Shown: positions 22,900 through 34,467 of the stretch, piece by piece
Layout: each line of letters opens with the position of its first letter
Position numbering within the stretch: the first letter of the stretch is position 1
DNA from: Nyssa sinensis
Taxonomy: Eukaryota; Streptophyta; Magnoliopsida; Cornales; Nyssaceae
Direction: 5' to 3'
Length of the DNA: 64,000 nt
Assembly: GCA_008638375.1 (NCBI GenBank)
Contig: CM018032.1
Span: 9,093,501-9,157,500 of the forward strand
Notes under the pieces: model-generated
What the model was told of the DNA's origin: nothing
What the model saw: only the letters and a program-made list of their open reading frames with translations
The model's database searches: none
Translations under genes and position numbers: made by a program

Positions 22900-24535
22900 G
22901 AGTATCTTTGACCGTTGATAGAATCTAAAAGGAAAGGTCAACAGTTAGCTGCTTTGTTGGACAACTGAGGGCAATATCGTCCGCCATTACAGTAGTAGCG
23001 GAGGTTTCTCTTTCTGGAGTTAGATTTAGAGAGAGGAAGTGTAGAGAGAGGAAGGGGGTGAATAAACGTTAGGAGAATGTCTGGTTCGGTTAGAGAGTGA
23101 ATAAAGGGGGGGACTTGGTCTGGATTCCAGAAAGCAGACAAGTTGTAGTTTGTGTGCATTTTCTAGAGAGAGAGAGAAAGGGGTTGAACTGTTGAAATAA
23201 AGAATAGTGGAGTGGATAGGATTCTGAAATTACAATATTCGAAAAAAATCAAATAAAATATATAAAATTAATAATTACACTTACCTCCTTAATTATTATT
23301 AATTACAAAAACTTCTCTTTTTATTCTTTCCACTCAACTATCATATGTTCTACTCATAATGTACTGATTTTAATTTTTTTCTATATAAATTTGTGATTAT
23401 CGGTATTAAGATTATGATTAAATTTTTTCATATTACTAAAATATTTTGTATATTATACTAAAATTTCTTATTTTTCATAAATCACATAAAAAATTCTTAT
23501 AATTATTAAACATTTTAACAATCACCTTTGATAATTTTGACCAAAAAAATCAAAATAATATCAGAAATCACATGAGGATTTTTGTAATTTTCAAATTAGA
23601 CAATAATTTAAGAGATAAAAATATAAAAAGTAAAAATTTTAAAAAGTTTTTTTAAAAACTATAAAAAAAATTGAGAGACAACTCTGAATTTTTTTTTTTA
23701 AATTCTATATAAAATATTGATAAAAAGTCAAATTTTTAAAATTTTAGAGAGTGTTATCCCCAACTCTTTAATTCTGTCTTGAATGTTGGTGTAATTATTT
23801 TAAAAATGTATATATAAAATTGAGAACTGTTTTGATAAGTTGTCGAGATCAAATCTCGACGATTTTACTAATTTGTATAATACACAAATGCATGTATCAC
23901 ACTAATTAATGAGATAGTAAAAATCGAACCTCGGGGCTCTTTTTAGCAAAATTCTATAAAGATTGAGTGAATTTACGAAAAAGGATTTAGATGGAGCTGA
24001 AATTTGTAAAAGTGGGGCGAAAGAATTTCTAAAAACGCAGAGAAAAAAAAAATTGCTATTTAAGGAATGGCTCACGCGATTATTACAGTGGTCACGCAAA
24101 ACGCGTTTCGTATGGGAGGAAATGATACGGGGACGCGGGGTTGTTCCAACTGTTGTTCAGACTAAAATACCTTTCTTCAACAGTTCAACATCATCCTATT
24201 CCTCTTGTTATTATATTTTAGAGTAAATTTAATAATTTGATATTGAAGAAGAGAATGTAATGACAAATTACCAAATGGAATGTTGAATAGTTTTTGCAGA
24301 CTTTATAGAAGAAAATATAAATATTAAATTCTTGATTAAACTCAAATTCCATGGACAATTTGAATTCAAATTTTATATCATGATTCATGTTTGCATGTAC
24401 ATTCTTATTTTATTTTCCAAAACAGATACAAGAAATACAGACAGAAATTTAAAATGCTGGAATATTAAAATACAAAGACTTCTTATTAAAATACCTTGAG
24501 AAAGAGACAAAATATAAACACTAAAGATAAGATAA
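22900..24535. other. Upstream region of the kinase gene and intergenic DNA
   Basis: The first 300 bp are GA-rich on the plus strand, as in many plant promoters and leaders. The rest is very AT-rich. Pieces near 23270-23310 and 23760-23800 share the TAATTACACT motif of the MITE at 2401-2788. No gene was seen. Confidence 0.5.
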
Positions 24536-24892
24536 GATGAGAGATAGAGAGAGGGAGAGAGAAAGAAAAGAGGGGAATTCGATCTGTCTCAACAAGGGTG
24601 AAGACTGCCGTTAATATAGACATGGTCTGCCCTATTTCAGATTACTGGTTGACTGGAGATTACCGGTTAACATTATTATTACTCTGTAACATAAGAGCTT
24701 ATATCATTTAATATTATTGCACTAGTTGAAATGTGTGTTGGTCACATGGGTGGATAGATTCAGAGGAAAAGTTATTTGTGCTTATTTGCTTTCTTTTCCT
24801 TTGGCAAATTTTGAAGATTCGAGCTAATTAGATGCTAGATGTATCATGGAATCCCATATGTCACCTAAGGTAGGTGCGTCATCAGCTGGATC

Positions 24893-25990
24893 CTAAGATT
24901 CTCCGGCTAAGCATGTAAATTGATTTTGATTATTTCCACTATGATCAGAGGTCATGGACATGCCATCTGAGATGTCTGTGGAAGGAAAGGTGGAGAAGAA
25001 TTGGTCCTTCATGGCCTTCATACATTTAATCATTAATTCTTTTTTTCCGAGCATGAAAAATTCTTGTCGGATCATATTTTTGAGGGCGTCAAATGGATTG
25101 ATAGGAGTAATGGCTGGTTTTATTACTAGCCTTTTAGAAGCACTAGCATACTCCTAACTTCTTGGACTTTATCTTAAAGGGGATAAGCTTGCCACCATCT
25201 GGTATGAAAAGTCCGAGCTAAAATTGGAATATTCAGACTATCATCAAGATAAACAATATCCCATCGCCAGATCCATGGGATGCTGAATTCTGCAAAATAA
25301 TAAAATGATGGTTGGCCAGCGTATTGCTGGATTTCTTTTGATTTGGGATGGAATTGTAGCCATGGTAAATATTTTACCTTCAGTGATTCTGTAAAAATAT
25401 CCAAAGAATGACCAAATTTATCCCACCATTGAAAAATCTAATTGGGCAATATTTACTCTGATATCTTTTTATTAAGATGAAAAAAACCAAGTATGCTTTT
25501 TCTTGGGGTTTTAATAATAAAATGTATCTTCTCAAATATGATGATAATCCCAATAATTAAAATTATGAGATATTCCTTTCAAGGTTAATTGTCTTGATCT
25601 ATTAGGATCCAAACCCCATTCATTTGGTCTTAAGATTTTAAGAATATGACATTTGCTATAAGTAATTGGATTTTCTGGTTTTTTTATTATTTTTCAAATG
25701 ATAGTGGTATATTTCCACAGAGCCAGTTTCTTTAAGAATAGCTTCTTGAAGATAACGATATTTGTTATCAAGAGCAGCATAGCCTTGTTTGTCGAGATAT
25801 CTATCTTTCAAATACCAGGAATCCTGTTTCCATTGTTGGTCCTCAGGTTTGAGGGTAATAACAGTTTCTATTACATGTTTTTCTATGAAATGAGGACCTT
25901 CAGATTGAAAGGCGTCTTTATTAAACTTTTTAGCATCCTTACTAGATGCTGAAGATCCTGATGAGGAGCCTTTGATTAGGTCTTGTAAAT
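24893..25990 (-). pseudogene. Pararetrovirus C-terminal/accessory product remnant
   Basis: Frames with stops contain IPWIWRWDIV and RTFHTRWWQAYP near 25190-25290, a KFNKDAFQSEGPHF stretch near 25900, and at the end MIRQEFFMLGKKEL closing at 24893. This tryptophan-rich pattern recurs downstream of RNase H in plant endogenous pararetroviruses. Function unknown; no single open frame. Confidence 0.55.
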
Positions 25991-26079
25991 TCTAGACAGA
26001 TGGCCATTTTGCTAGGTCAGAGATTATTCCTCTGCCTGATGTTGCCTTGCCTCTGCCACGGCCTCTATTAGATGGCCAG

Positions 26080-27880
26080 CTCATTACCCTGCAAAAATTC
26101 ACAGATTAAGAAGTCAATGAGATAATTATTATCTCCTCTAATATATTCAATATTAAAATCAAAAGCAGATAATTCCGCGTGCCAATCGGTAAATATTTGT
26201 CGAGAGAATAAATTTTTGATATCTTTTTTAAGGAACTGCTTGGCAGCACTACAATCAATCCTTAATAAGAATTGTTGATTAAGTAAATCGTCTTGGAATT
26301 TAAGAATACATTTAACAATAAAAAGAATTTATTTCTTGATTGTAGAATAATTAATTTGAGCATGTTTCCATATGCCCGATGTGAATCTAACCAATTCATC
26401 TTTTCCTGTATTAGGATTAGTTTGTTTCAATATGCCACCATAACCAATATTAGAGGCATATGTCTTAACAATTTTGAACCATTGGGGATTGGCAAGGGCC
26501 AAACAAGGCAGCTGTTTAGCTTTTAATTTGATTCGCCTAACAACTTCGGTATGAGCTATATTCCAGGGATTAGGATTTTTCCTAAGTCTAGAATATAAAA
26601 TAGTTACATCCTGAGCTAACTTAAGATAATAATCGGCAATATAATTCAGGCTTCCAAGAAAGCGTTGCAATTGAGTTTTATCTTTGATTTCATCAGGGAA
26701 TTTAGAAGCAAACTCTATACTTCTATCAATAGGAATGATTTTGCCCTGGTGAATATTATGTCCTAAAAATTGAATATTGGTTTGAAATATTTTCATTTTA
26801 GGAGCAGAGATTAATAAACCATTTTTCGGATAACATCTTTAAAAATATTAAGATGTTTAAAATGTTGGTCGATTGAGGACGAAAAGATGAGTATATCATT
26901 TATGTACACAATAGAGAAATTAGAATAAGGAATGAATATTTCATTCATGATATTTTAAAATTTTGAATGAGCATTTTTTAAACCAAATGGCATTACATTC
27001 CATTCATAATGCCCAAATGGTATGGTAAAAGTTGTTTTGTATTTGTCCTCTTCAAAGATCTGAATTTACCAATATCCTGATTTTAGATCAAATTTGAAAA
27101 ATATTGTGGCTGAGTGTAGTCTATCCAATAAATCCTTTTTATTATGAATTGGATATCTAATTCATTTTAAGCAATCATTAAGTGGCTGGTAATTTATTAC
27201 CAACCTTGGTTTGCCATGTTCCTTTTTAGGATTTTTATTAACATAGAAGGCTGTGCAGCTCCATGGAGATGGGCTTTTTCGAATTAATTTTTTATCCAAT
27301 AATTTTGGATTTCTGCCTTACATAATTCTAGATAATTTTTTTTTTCATTTGACTGAGTCTAACTTTTGTAAGAATATATTTTTTATGAAAGGTAGATTCA
27401 TAGGGTAAAGAAACAATATGTTGTTTCATTTCTCAAAAAGCATTGGGAATGTTACTACAGATTTTAGTAACAAATTGATTATGAAGTTGTTGGATTTTTT
27501 CCCTTATTTGAAAGGATTGTAATTGATTTTCTAACGAAAGTAATTTGATTTCCTTTTGAAGAAAATTAATTTGTGAAATTTTAAGATTAATATTATTTTC
27601 AATATCATGTATTGTTTTTGTTTGTGGTTTAATTACAAACTGAAATGTGACAGGATGCCCATCTATATGAGCATATTCCTTCCTTACAAATGTAAATATT
27701 ATTACATTTGTATTTAATAATTATTTTAGATTCATTTGCACTTGTGAGTGATTAAGTTATTTTTTGAAAGTATTGGGTTGGAACCAATCCTTCTTGAATA
27801 CAATTCATATCAGCACCACTATTGATTAGTGCAATGGCATTGGATATAGTATATTCTTGGTTTATTACCAAGGTGATTAG
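26080..27880 (-). pseudogene. Pararetrovirus protease-reverse transcriptase-RNase H remnant
   Basis: Near 27800 the protease motif reads NSGADMNCIQEGL, with Asn where the active-site Asp is expected. Near 26995 the RT palm segment NVMPFGLKNA is seen, and near 26900 the catalytic YIDD position reads YIND. From 26796 leftward a 155-codon open stretch covers FLGHNIHQGK, LQRFLGSLNYIADYY and the RNase H entry (ASNIGYGGILKQ); the region ends near 26080. Two lost catalytic acids plus stops mean it is inactive. Confidence 0.85.
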
Positions 27881-27904
27881 AACATACAATTTTTAAAAGG
27901 TGAT

Positions 27905-28313
27905 TTGATTTATATTATTCAGATATTTAGGATTTTGAGGAATTTATTAACAGTCTTAATAGAGACTAATTTATTAACATCCAATATTGTCCAACCAAGG
28001 ATGATAGATTGTGAAGAAATTACATTTCCAGAATCATGGACAATTCCAAATGTTGTTCCTCCTCAACTCGTTGTCCATAATAATCTTGATCAAATTATGC
28101 AAACATCAAATGGTGATGTTGTAGTTAGTTTTCAAAGACAACTTAGGCAATTATTACCTAGAAATTCATCTTCAAATTATTTTTCAAGAATGTCTATTCC
28201 TTCATCTTCTAGACATTCTTTCTCATCTTCCTGTCACTCTGTTTCTCCTTCCAAATTTCGTGAAACAGAAGAAGCAAAATTTTTCGAAAATGATCAAGAA
28301 TCTATTCCTTCTG
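27905..28313 (+). pseudogene. Pararetrovirus movement-protein C-terminal remnant
   Basis: A plus-strand frame carries SWTIPNVVPPQLV, DQIMQTSNGDVVVSF, then a Ser/Arg-rich tail, the pattern at the C-terminus of caulimovirid movement proteins. The N-terminal movement domain is absent, because the pol part begins immediately to the left on the other strand. The frame is cut at 28313 by the TRIM-like insertion and appears to resume at about 29074. Confidence 0.6.
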
Positions 28314-28460
28314 TGTAACGACCCTGACCTCAACGGCATGATATTGTCTGCTTTGGGTCTCAGCCCTCATAGTTTTGTTCTTAGGCTTTCGCCTAAAAGG
28401 CCTCATACCATATGGGGGTCAGTCCGCACTTATGAATACCCTCGCTTTCCCTTCCCCAGG

Positions 28461-28471
28461 CGATGTGGGAC
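28461..28471 (-). promoter_or_regulatory. USE-like motif in inverted LTR
   Basis: Minus strand reads GTCCCACATCG, an exact match to the plant snRNA upstream sequence element RTCCCACATCG. TATTCATAA follows after 22 bp. Confidence 0.5.
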
Positions 28472-28577
28472 GAGAGTTTCTTTACCACTCAGGGTGCAGA
28501 ACCCTCCATCCACCCCTCACAAGGCTCGACGTCCTCGTCGAAGGGCTCCCTCACAGGCACACTTCCGGTTAGGGTGC

Positions 28578-28589
28578 GCTCTGATACCA
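28578..28589 (-). promoter_or_regulatory. Primer binding site (initiator tRNA-Met), inverted arm
   Basis: Reverse complement reads TGGTATCAGAGC, the usual plant LTR-retrotransposon priming site. It faces away from the middle LTR, opposite to the second site 190 bp to the right. Confidence 0.8.
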
Positions 28590-28621
28590 GGGTTGCAGCC
28601 CCTGAGTGGGTGAAAGCTCTC

Positions 28622-28632
28622 ATCCCACATCG
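28622..28632 (+). promoter_or_regulatory. USE-like motif in middle LTR
   Basis: ATCCCACATCG is an exact RTCCCACATCG match, followed after 22 bp by TATTCATAA (28655-28663). The same order and spacing as in the inverted arm. Confidence 0.5.
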
Positions 28633-28780
28633 CCTGGGGAAGGGAAAGTGGGGGTATTCATAAGTGCGGACTGACCCCCATATGGTATGAGGCCTTTTGG
28701 ACAAAAGCCCAAGAACAAAACCCTGAGGGCTGAGACCCAAAGCGGACAATATCATGCCATTGAGGTCAGGGTCGTTACAG

Positions 28781-28792
28781 TGGTATCAGAGC
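28781..28792 (+). promoter_or_regulatory. Primer binding site (initiator tRNA-Met), forward arm
   Basis: TGGTATCAGAGC starts one base after the LTR end TTACA, the expected position for reverse-transcription priming. Confidence 0.88.
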
Positions 28793-28897
28793 GCACCCCA
28801 GCTGGAAGTGTGCCTCTAAGAGGGCCTTTCGACTAGGACGTCGAGCCTTGTGAGGGGTGGATGGAGGGTTGCAGCCCCTGAGTGGGTGAAAGCTCTC

Positions 28898-28908
28898 ATC
28901 CCACATCG
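28898..28908 (+). promoter_or_regulatory. USE-like motif in right LTR
   Basis: ATCCCACATCG is again exact. A poly(G) tract of about 18 bases (28926-28943) lengthens the distance to TATTCATAA, so the spacing seen in the other two LTRs is lost here. Confidence 0.5.
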
Positions 28909-29068
28909 CCTGGGGAAGGAAAAGCGGGGGGGGGGGGGGGGGGTATTCATAAGTGCGGACTGACCCCCATATGGTATGAGGCCTTTTGGGAGAAAGCCCA
29001 AGAACAAATCCGTGAGGGCTGAGACCCAAAGCGGACAATATCATGCCATTGAGGTCAGGGTCGTTACA

Positions 29069-30937
29069 TCCTGAGTCTATCCACTTAGAAGGAATAACAA
29101 TTTCCCCTAATCAAATTCCTCATGGAATTTATCAACAACAAAATACACAGCCAAATCAAAGGAGAACATCTCCAACGACTAGTGAAATGAATTTCAAAAT
29201 TTCTTAACAATTTAATGGATTATCTAACAAAACTTATCATAGATCGTAAAGCGATCAATGCAGAATTCAATCAAGAGAAATATTCTCTATTTAGGAAATG
29301 ATATTTCCAAAAATTTAATAAAAAAGAATTATAGGAATTCAAAGAAGAATTTTATAATTATCTTAATCAACATCAAAAGATAATACCCTTTGTCCAATGA
29401 TTTTATATAATCCATTTTACAGAAATTGAGCGTGCCATAAGACTAATGGTTTTGGAAGACCATTACAAATCCTGGCAAACAGGTGAATGTCTAATAATTA
29501 GATCTGTTTACCCTCCTCCAGAATCTTTAAAATTAGAATAATCAGGTTCTATGACTTCTAGCTCTGCCTTAGAAGCAAATGCTTATGTAAACGTCGGCAA
29601 AGAAGGAACTTCTTCTTTGTATAATGTTTATAAGCAAAATAATTATACCAATTTATATCTTCAAACTATTGGTCAACAATTAACAATAGTTGAAGATACA
29701 GTAGCCCAATTAGGAGAATCTCTCCAATCAGTGACTAATAATTTCCAAAAAGTTACTATCAAACCTAAATAAATAATTCAGGAGACAAATATCAAGCCTC
29801 CACTTCCAATAACTGGATTCAAATTATCCAACAAAAATAATGAAGAATTTATAAATGAATTACTCAAAAGATTAAAAGATTTAAATCTTAATACCTTAAA
29901 AAATGAGTCTGCTTCTATGTCAGAAGAAATTGACAATGAATCAAATTCTTTTATTTCTCAGGCATAAATAATTGAAACTCAAGCTTCTTTACAAGCTATT
30001 CAACTTGATAACCTAAATAAAATAGGTTACACAAAAAAATATGAATACGGCAGATATAAATAGTCGTCATTATTATTCTAGGCCTACACCTCAGGATATT
30101 CTTTATGAAGAAGATTTTCTTCATTCTCAAAAATCTTATCATGAGAAAACCATTTATGAATGAAACATAGATGGCAGATCCGAATATCAAATCTTTGAAG
30201 TTATCCATCAAATTATGATGTATAGCACAGTATGTAAGCAAAATGGTAATAGGGACCAAAATATTGCTAAATTTGTTACCACTGGCTTTACCGGCTGGTG
30301 GGATAATATTTTCACTGAAAGCCAAAGGCACGAAATAATTTTTGCAAAGAAAATTGTTAAGAATGAACAAACACAGCAACCTGTACAACAGGATGATGCT
30401 GTTTATACTTTTGTGCAATCCATGATATTTCATTTTGTTGGACCATGGGACAGCTAAAGAGAAAGAAGTCGGGAACTTCTCCAAAATCTTAGATGTCCAT
30501 CATTGACTCATTTTTTATGGTACAAAGATGTTTTCCTCGCCAAAGTAGTCCAGAGATTTGATGCTAATAGTAAACATTGGAAATCCAAATTCTTTGACGG
30601 ATTTCCAAAATTATTTGCGAAAAAAGTATGCAAAACTTTAAGAGATGCTAATGGTGGTATCTCTATTCCTTATGATAATTATACTTATAGACAACTAATT
30701 AGTATTATTATCCAAGATGGATTAGCTTATTGCAATGACTTAAAAATGCAATATGCTAATAAAAAAATCACAAGCAAAAAAGAAATAGGTGAATTCTGTG
30801 ATCAATTTGCTTATCACACAGATATAAAATTTCCTAAATCTAATAGACACCCAAAATCTAAAGGAAAATCCGTAAGTAGCAAATTTTGTTACAAGGAGAG
30901 AGAAGTAGCAAATTTGCAACTTGGAAGAGAGAATTAA
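29069..30937 (+). pseudogene. Pararetrovirus coat/gag-like region remnant
   Basis: After the insertion the frame resumes with ESIHLEGITISPNQIPHG. Stops follow, with open pieces at 29551-29772, 30215-30457 and 30503-30937. The last has the coat-like pattern HFLWYKDVFLAKV, KFFDGFPKLFAKKV, IPYDNYTYRQLISIII and GEFCDQF before a basic tail. GFTGWWDN at about 30290 is another hallmark. Order and motifs fit the viral capsid region. It is not translatable as one protein. Confidence 0.75.
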
Positions 30938-33388
30938 CAATTATACTATACAATACTTTGTTGTATTTATATAAAAAATTGTGGGATCCACTTGTTAATA
31001 TAAAATATAAAAGATAAAAAAATATTCAAATTTACTACTTTTATTAGTGTCAAATTTCAATGTTGGTGATAAATTTATATACAAAGTAGCAAAATTGGCA
31101 TTAGCTACCTTTTTTTTTTTTGCTTCATCCCATAGAGATGATCTTATAATTTAAGATTGACAAATATATCTATTCATGTCAAAAAAATAATTTTAATTAA
31201 GAGATACAAATTGCATTTTAAGAAGTGAAATAATGTTTTTGTTGACTTTTAAACTAACAAGAATTAAGTGAAAATGAGTAAAATTATAAATAATATTTAT
31301 ATAATTTTTTATTTTATTTTTCTATTTGTAGTCCATGATAAAGAATTGAATTCTCATGCAACACTTTGATGTTCTCATTTCATATCAAACTCAATTCATT
31401 TCCGATCATAGTACTAAACGATATATTACACGACAAATAATTCAAAAACTTCTGAATTTTTTATTCCCTACAAAATGTACCAATTTCTTCCCAAAAAACA
31501 AATTTCAATCTCATATGAATGATGAAGATTTCCCATAATAATACTTCCTCTCCTTTATTGTTGATCTTTTTTTAATAATTAATATGTAATAACTTAAGAA
31601 TCTCTAATTATTAATATTTTTTTAGGACTCAACTTCATTTTTTAGAATGATAATTGATTAATATTTTTTTAGAAAAATCTTTATAATTTAATTATTAGAA
31701 TAAAAAAATGCACATATCTATGTGTATACATTATATAAAAATAAGGGTAAAATATACTTGCTTTTCTTTTCTTTGTCAACAAAAAATGAATCCAAAATCC
31801 TTATAGAAATAACATCCAAACTTAGAAAAAATAAATAAACTACACCTTCCCCTTATCGCTCTGTGGGAGGACTGAGAGTAAAAAATGAGGTTATGAGTTA
31901 CGAAACAGACTAACTCCAATGAATATATAAAATAAACATACACCTACTATAATTTCGACCAATTTTATTTACTCCATGTAATTCAAAATGTGACACTATT
32001 AAATGTGACACTATTAAAATGTAAAATTAATTGAAAATGTAAAATGATCAAAACCCTCCTTTTATTTGGAGATAACATCAAATCTCATAACAAAATTTAC
32101 ACTTTATCTCCTTATAGTTTTCTCCTAAAGGTAACATCAAATCTGATAAACAAAAATTTACACTTTATCCCTGCTTGTGAGGTCCAATGACACTTTAATT
32201 TTCACTTTATCCCCTTAAAGTTATTTCCTTCGGTTTATTTTTTAAGAAAAGTCTATCAATACTACTTTACTCATGACTAAAAGAGAATTAAGTATCATCA
32301 CTCGAAGGTGTGATTGAACAATAAAAAAGTTGAGAATAAAATCTAAGCGTCTCGAGTTCAAGTTCCTGTGGTGCCAATCGTTAGCTACTAGAATTTAATG
32401 GATGAACCTAACTGTCACACAAAATAAGATTTAGTCTAGTACGCGTAAGCTGACTTAGAATACCCCCTTAATAAAAAGATTTTTTATAACTTAAATAAGA
32501 TACAATACATATTTTTCATCACATTTACAAGTATATATATAGGTAAATTACATTAACTTTTTCATGAGATTTCTAATAATTATACTGATTTTTCATATGG
32601 TTTCTGAAATTACACTAGTCTTTCTTACTTTACCTTACAATATACCGATATCTTCCTTTAGTCTATTTTTTTTTTCAAAATAACAAAACTATCCATTTCA
32701 TGTATTTTTTTCAATTTTTAATATTGTGATCAGTATTTTTCTAACTTTTTAAAAAGATTTTTTATTATTTTATTTAAAAATAAATTTAAAATAAATAACA
32801 TATTTTTTTATATAAAAATAAATTTAAAATCTTTATCAATATTAATTTTAAAAATAAAAAATAAATTGGTCAAAATGTAAAATAAAACTCACGTTATTTA
32901 TTTATTATTATTTTTATACAACAATAAATAAAAAAATGAAACACACATTAATTACATAAAAAATATACACTTACACCATTCAGCATTCAGAGAGGCTGTA
33001 GTCCTTAGACCGCCACTTTATAAAAGCCATTATAATAGGAAGCTTCGATGCCATAGCTAAAGCATTAGACTAATTCATAAAAAAGGTTTAAGGACCTTAG
33101 GGAATCTCCTCAAACGTTGGATGAATAAGATTAATTTAATCAAGCTGAGTTCATTCCATACGTAATTACAATAATGGTAGTATGTCACATCCATGATACA
33201 TAGATTGTTATGTTATTAGGATTTCTTAATTGCGTAGTTAATTGCTGACTTTAGCTAATTTGGATCAGTCTTGTAAATAAGGTCAAGTGAAGTGATTCCA
33301 AAGTATCCATCCTTCTGGACAGAAGAATATCCCATCTCCCATATTTGTCCAGTTCCACATGTACTCAATATATCAAAGTGGCCGTCTC

Positions 33389-33391
<3 letters not shown>

Positions 33392-33422
<31 letters not shown>
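33392..33422. repeat. (TA)n microsatellite
   Basis: About 15 TA units without interruption. Confidence 0.9.
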
Positions 33423-33427
<5 letters not shown>

Positions 33428-34433
33428 TTTTAAAAAAAAAATGTATAATCGAAATAAAAAACAATTATCAATTAGGATTAGCATACACTTGATTATCTTA
33501 TAATTAGGCCTGGCAAAACAGGCGGGTTGTAAACGGGTCGGGTCATAAATAGGTTGAGCCCATATTTGACTTGAATTGGTCGGGTCGAATACGGGTCAGG
33601 TCATAAATGGATTGGGTCAATTCGAATTTGACGCGCTAACCAACTTTTTTTTTAAGAAATAAAACACTACCTAAGATTGTCACATCTCAATCAAGTAATA
33701 TGACTAACAAAATTTATCACGTTTCTCTATTAAAATTTTTGTGAATTCACATTAATTTTTTTTTTATTTCTCTATTAGTAAATTAAATTCATTATATGTT
33801 CAATTAGGTACTTAATTGGTACATTTTGCAGAAGTAAAATATACTTAAAAAGTTAGTGTAGTGCACGAGACCCTTACTACTGTAACTTGAACTCATGACT
33901 TACATGTCACAACGGAACAAGTTATAATTGATATTTAATAAATTAATAATTTTTTAAGAAATCAACTCGGTTCCATTGAAGATAATTAGGCTATGTTTGT
34001 TTATATTTTCAAAAACAAATTTTTAATTTCAAAACGCGGGATATGTGTTTGGCAAGTTATTAATTTTAATTTTTTATAATTTAGATTATCATATCCAAAT
34101 GCATTTTCACAGTTTTTAAAAAATTAATTACAAAATTTTGAGAAATATTTTTCAAAAAATTATATCTGAATCACTATTCAAGCGCATCCTAATAATTCTA
34201 TTATCGAATAAATAATACTTTTTTTCAAAAAAACTTTTATAATATTAATTATTAGAGAGATATAATAGTTATATATATATATATATCTCTTATTTATAAC
34301 ATGTATTGATAATTATATTAATTAATTCTACATAATTGAAGTTTATTGTAGATGAGAAAAATAATAGTATATTGGGAAATACAATTTTTTTACTTGGAAT
34401 GGAAATTATGAGTTTTTTAGGTCATAAGCTGAG

Positions 34434-34465
<32 letters not shown>
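34434..34465. repeat. (TA)n microsatellite
   Basis: About 15 TA units in AT-rich intergenic DNA. Confidence 0.9.

Positions 34466-34467
<2 letters not shown>

Larger units (their letters stand above)
28314..29068. mobile_element. TRIM-like element with inverted, three-LTR structure inside the pararetrovirus
   Basis: Order on the plus strand: an inverted LTR (28314-28498), inverted internal DNA (28505-28577), an inverted primer site (28578-28589), a forward LTR (28594-28779, TGCAG...TTACA), a forward primer site (28781-28792), 73 bp of internal DNA, and a forward LTR (28870-29068). The right part, 28594-29068, is a normal TRIM; the left part is a second half-element head-to-head with it. Flanks TTCTG (28309-28313) and TCCTG (29069-29073) suggest one insertion with a 5-bp duplication, one mismatch. 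No coding capacity. Confidence 0.8.
24540..30945. mobile_element. Endogenous plant pararetrovirus (Caulimoviridae) remnant, rearranged
   Basis: Protease, reverse transcriptase, RNase H and a downstream product read on the minus strand (about 27880 to 24893). A movement-protein C-terminal part and a coat/gag-like region read on the plus strand (27905-30937). In intact viruses of this family these lie in one direction, so the locus is inverted or is built from two integrations. Stops, frameshifts and altered catalytic residues occur in several parts. A TRIM-like element interrupts it at 28314-29068. The genus is not determined. Confidence 0.8.

Noticed and set aside
28375..29044. Several 60-117-codon frames on both strands
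   Set aside because: They lie within the LTRs of the TRIM-like element and repeat because the LTRs repeat.
28314..29068. Cassandra-type TRIM
   Set aside because: No 5S rRNA-like block with internal A and C boxes could be found in the LTRs, which define Cassandra.
30740..30940. 66-codon minus-strand frame
   Set aside because: Antisense to the coat-like region of the pararetrovirus remnant.
32280..32470. Possible SINE
   Set aside because: Only a box-B-like GAGTTCAAGTTCC is convincing; no acceptable box A, tail or flanking duplication.
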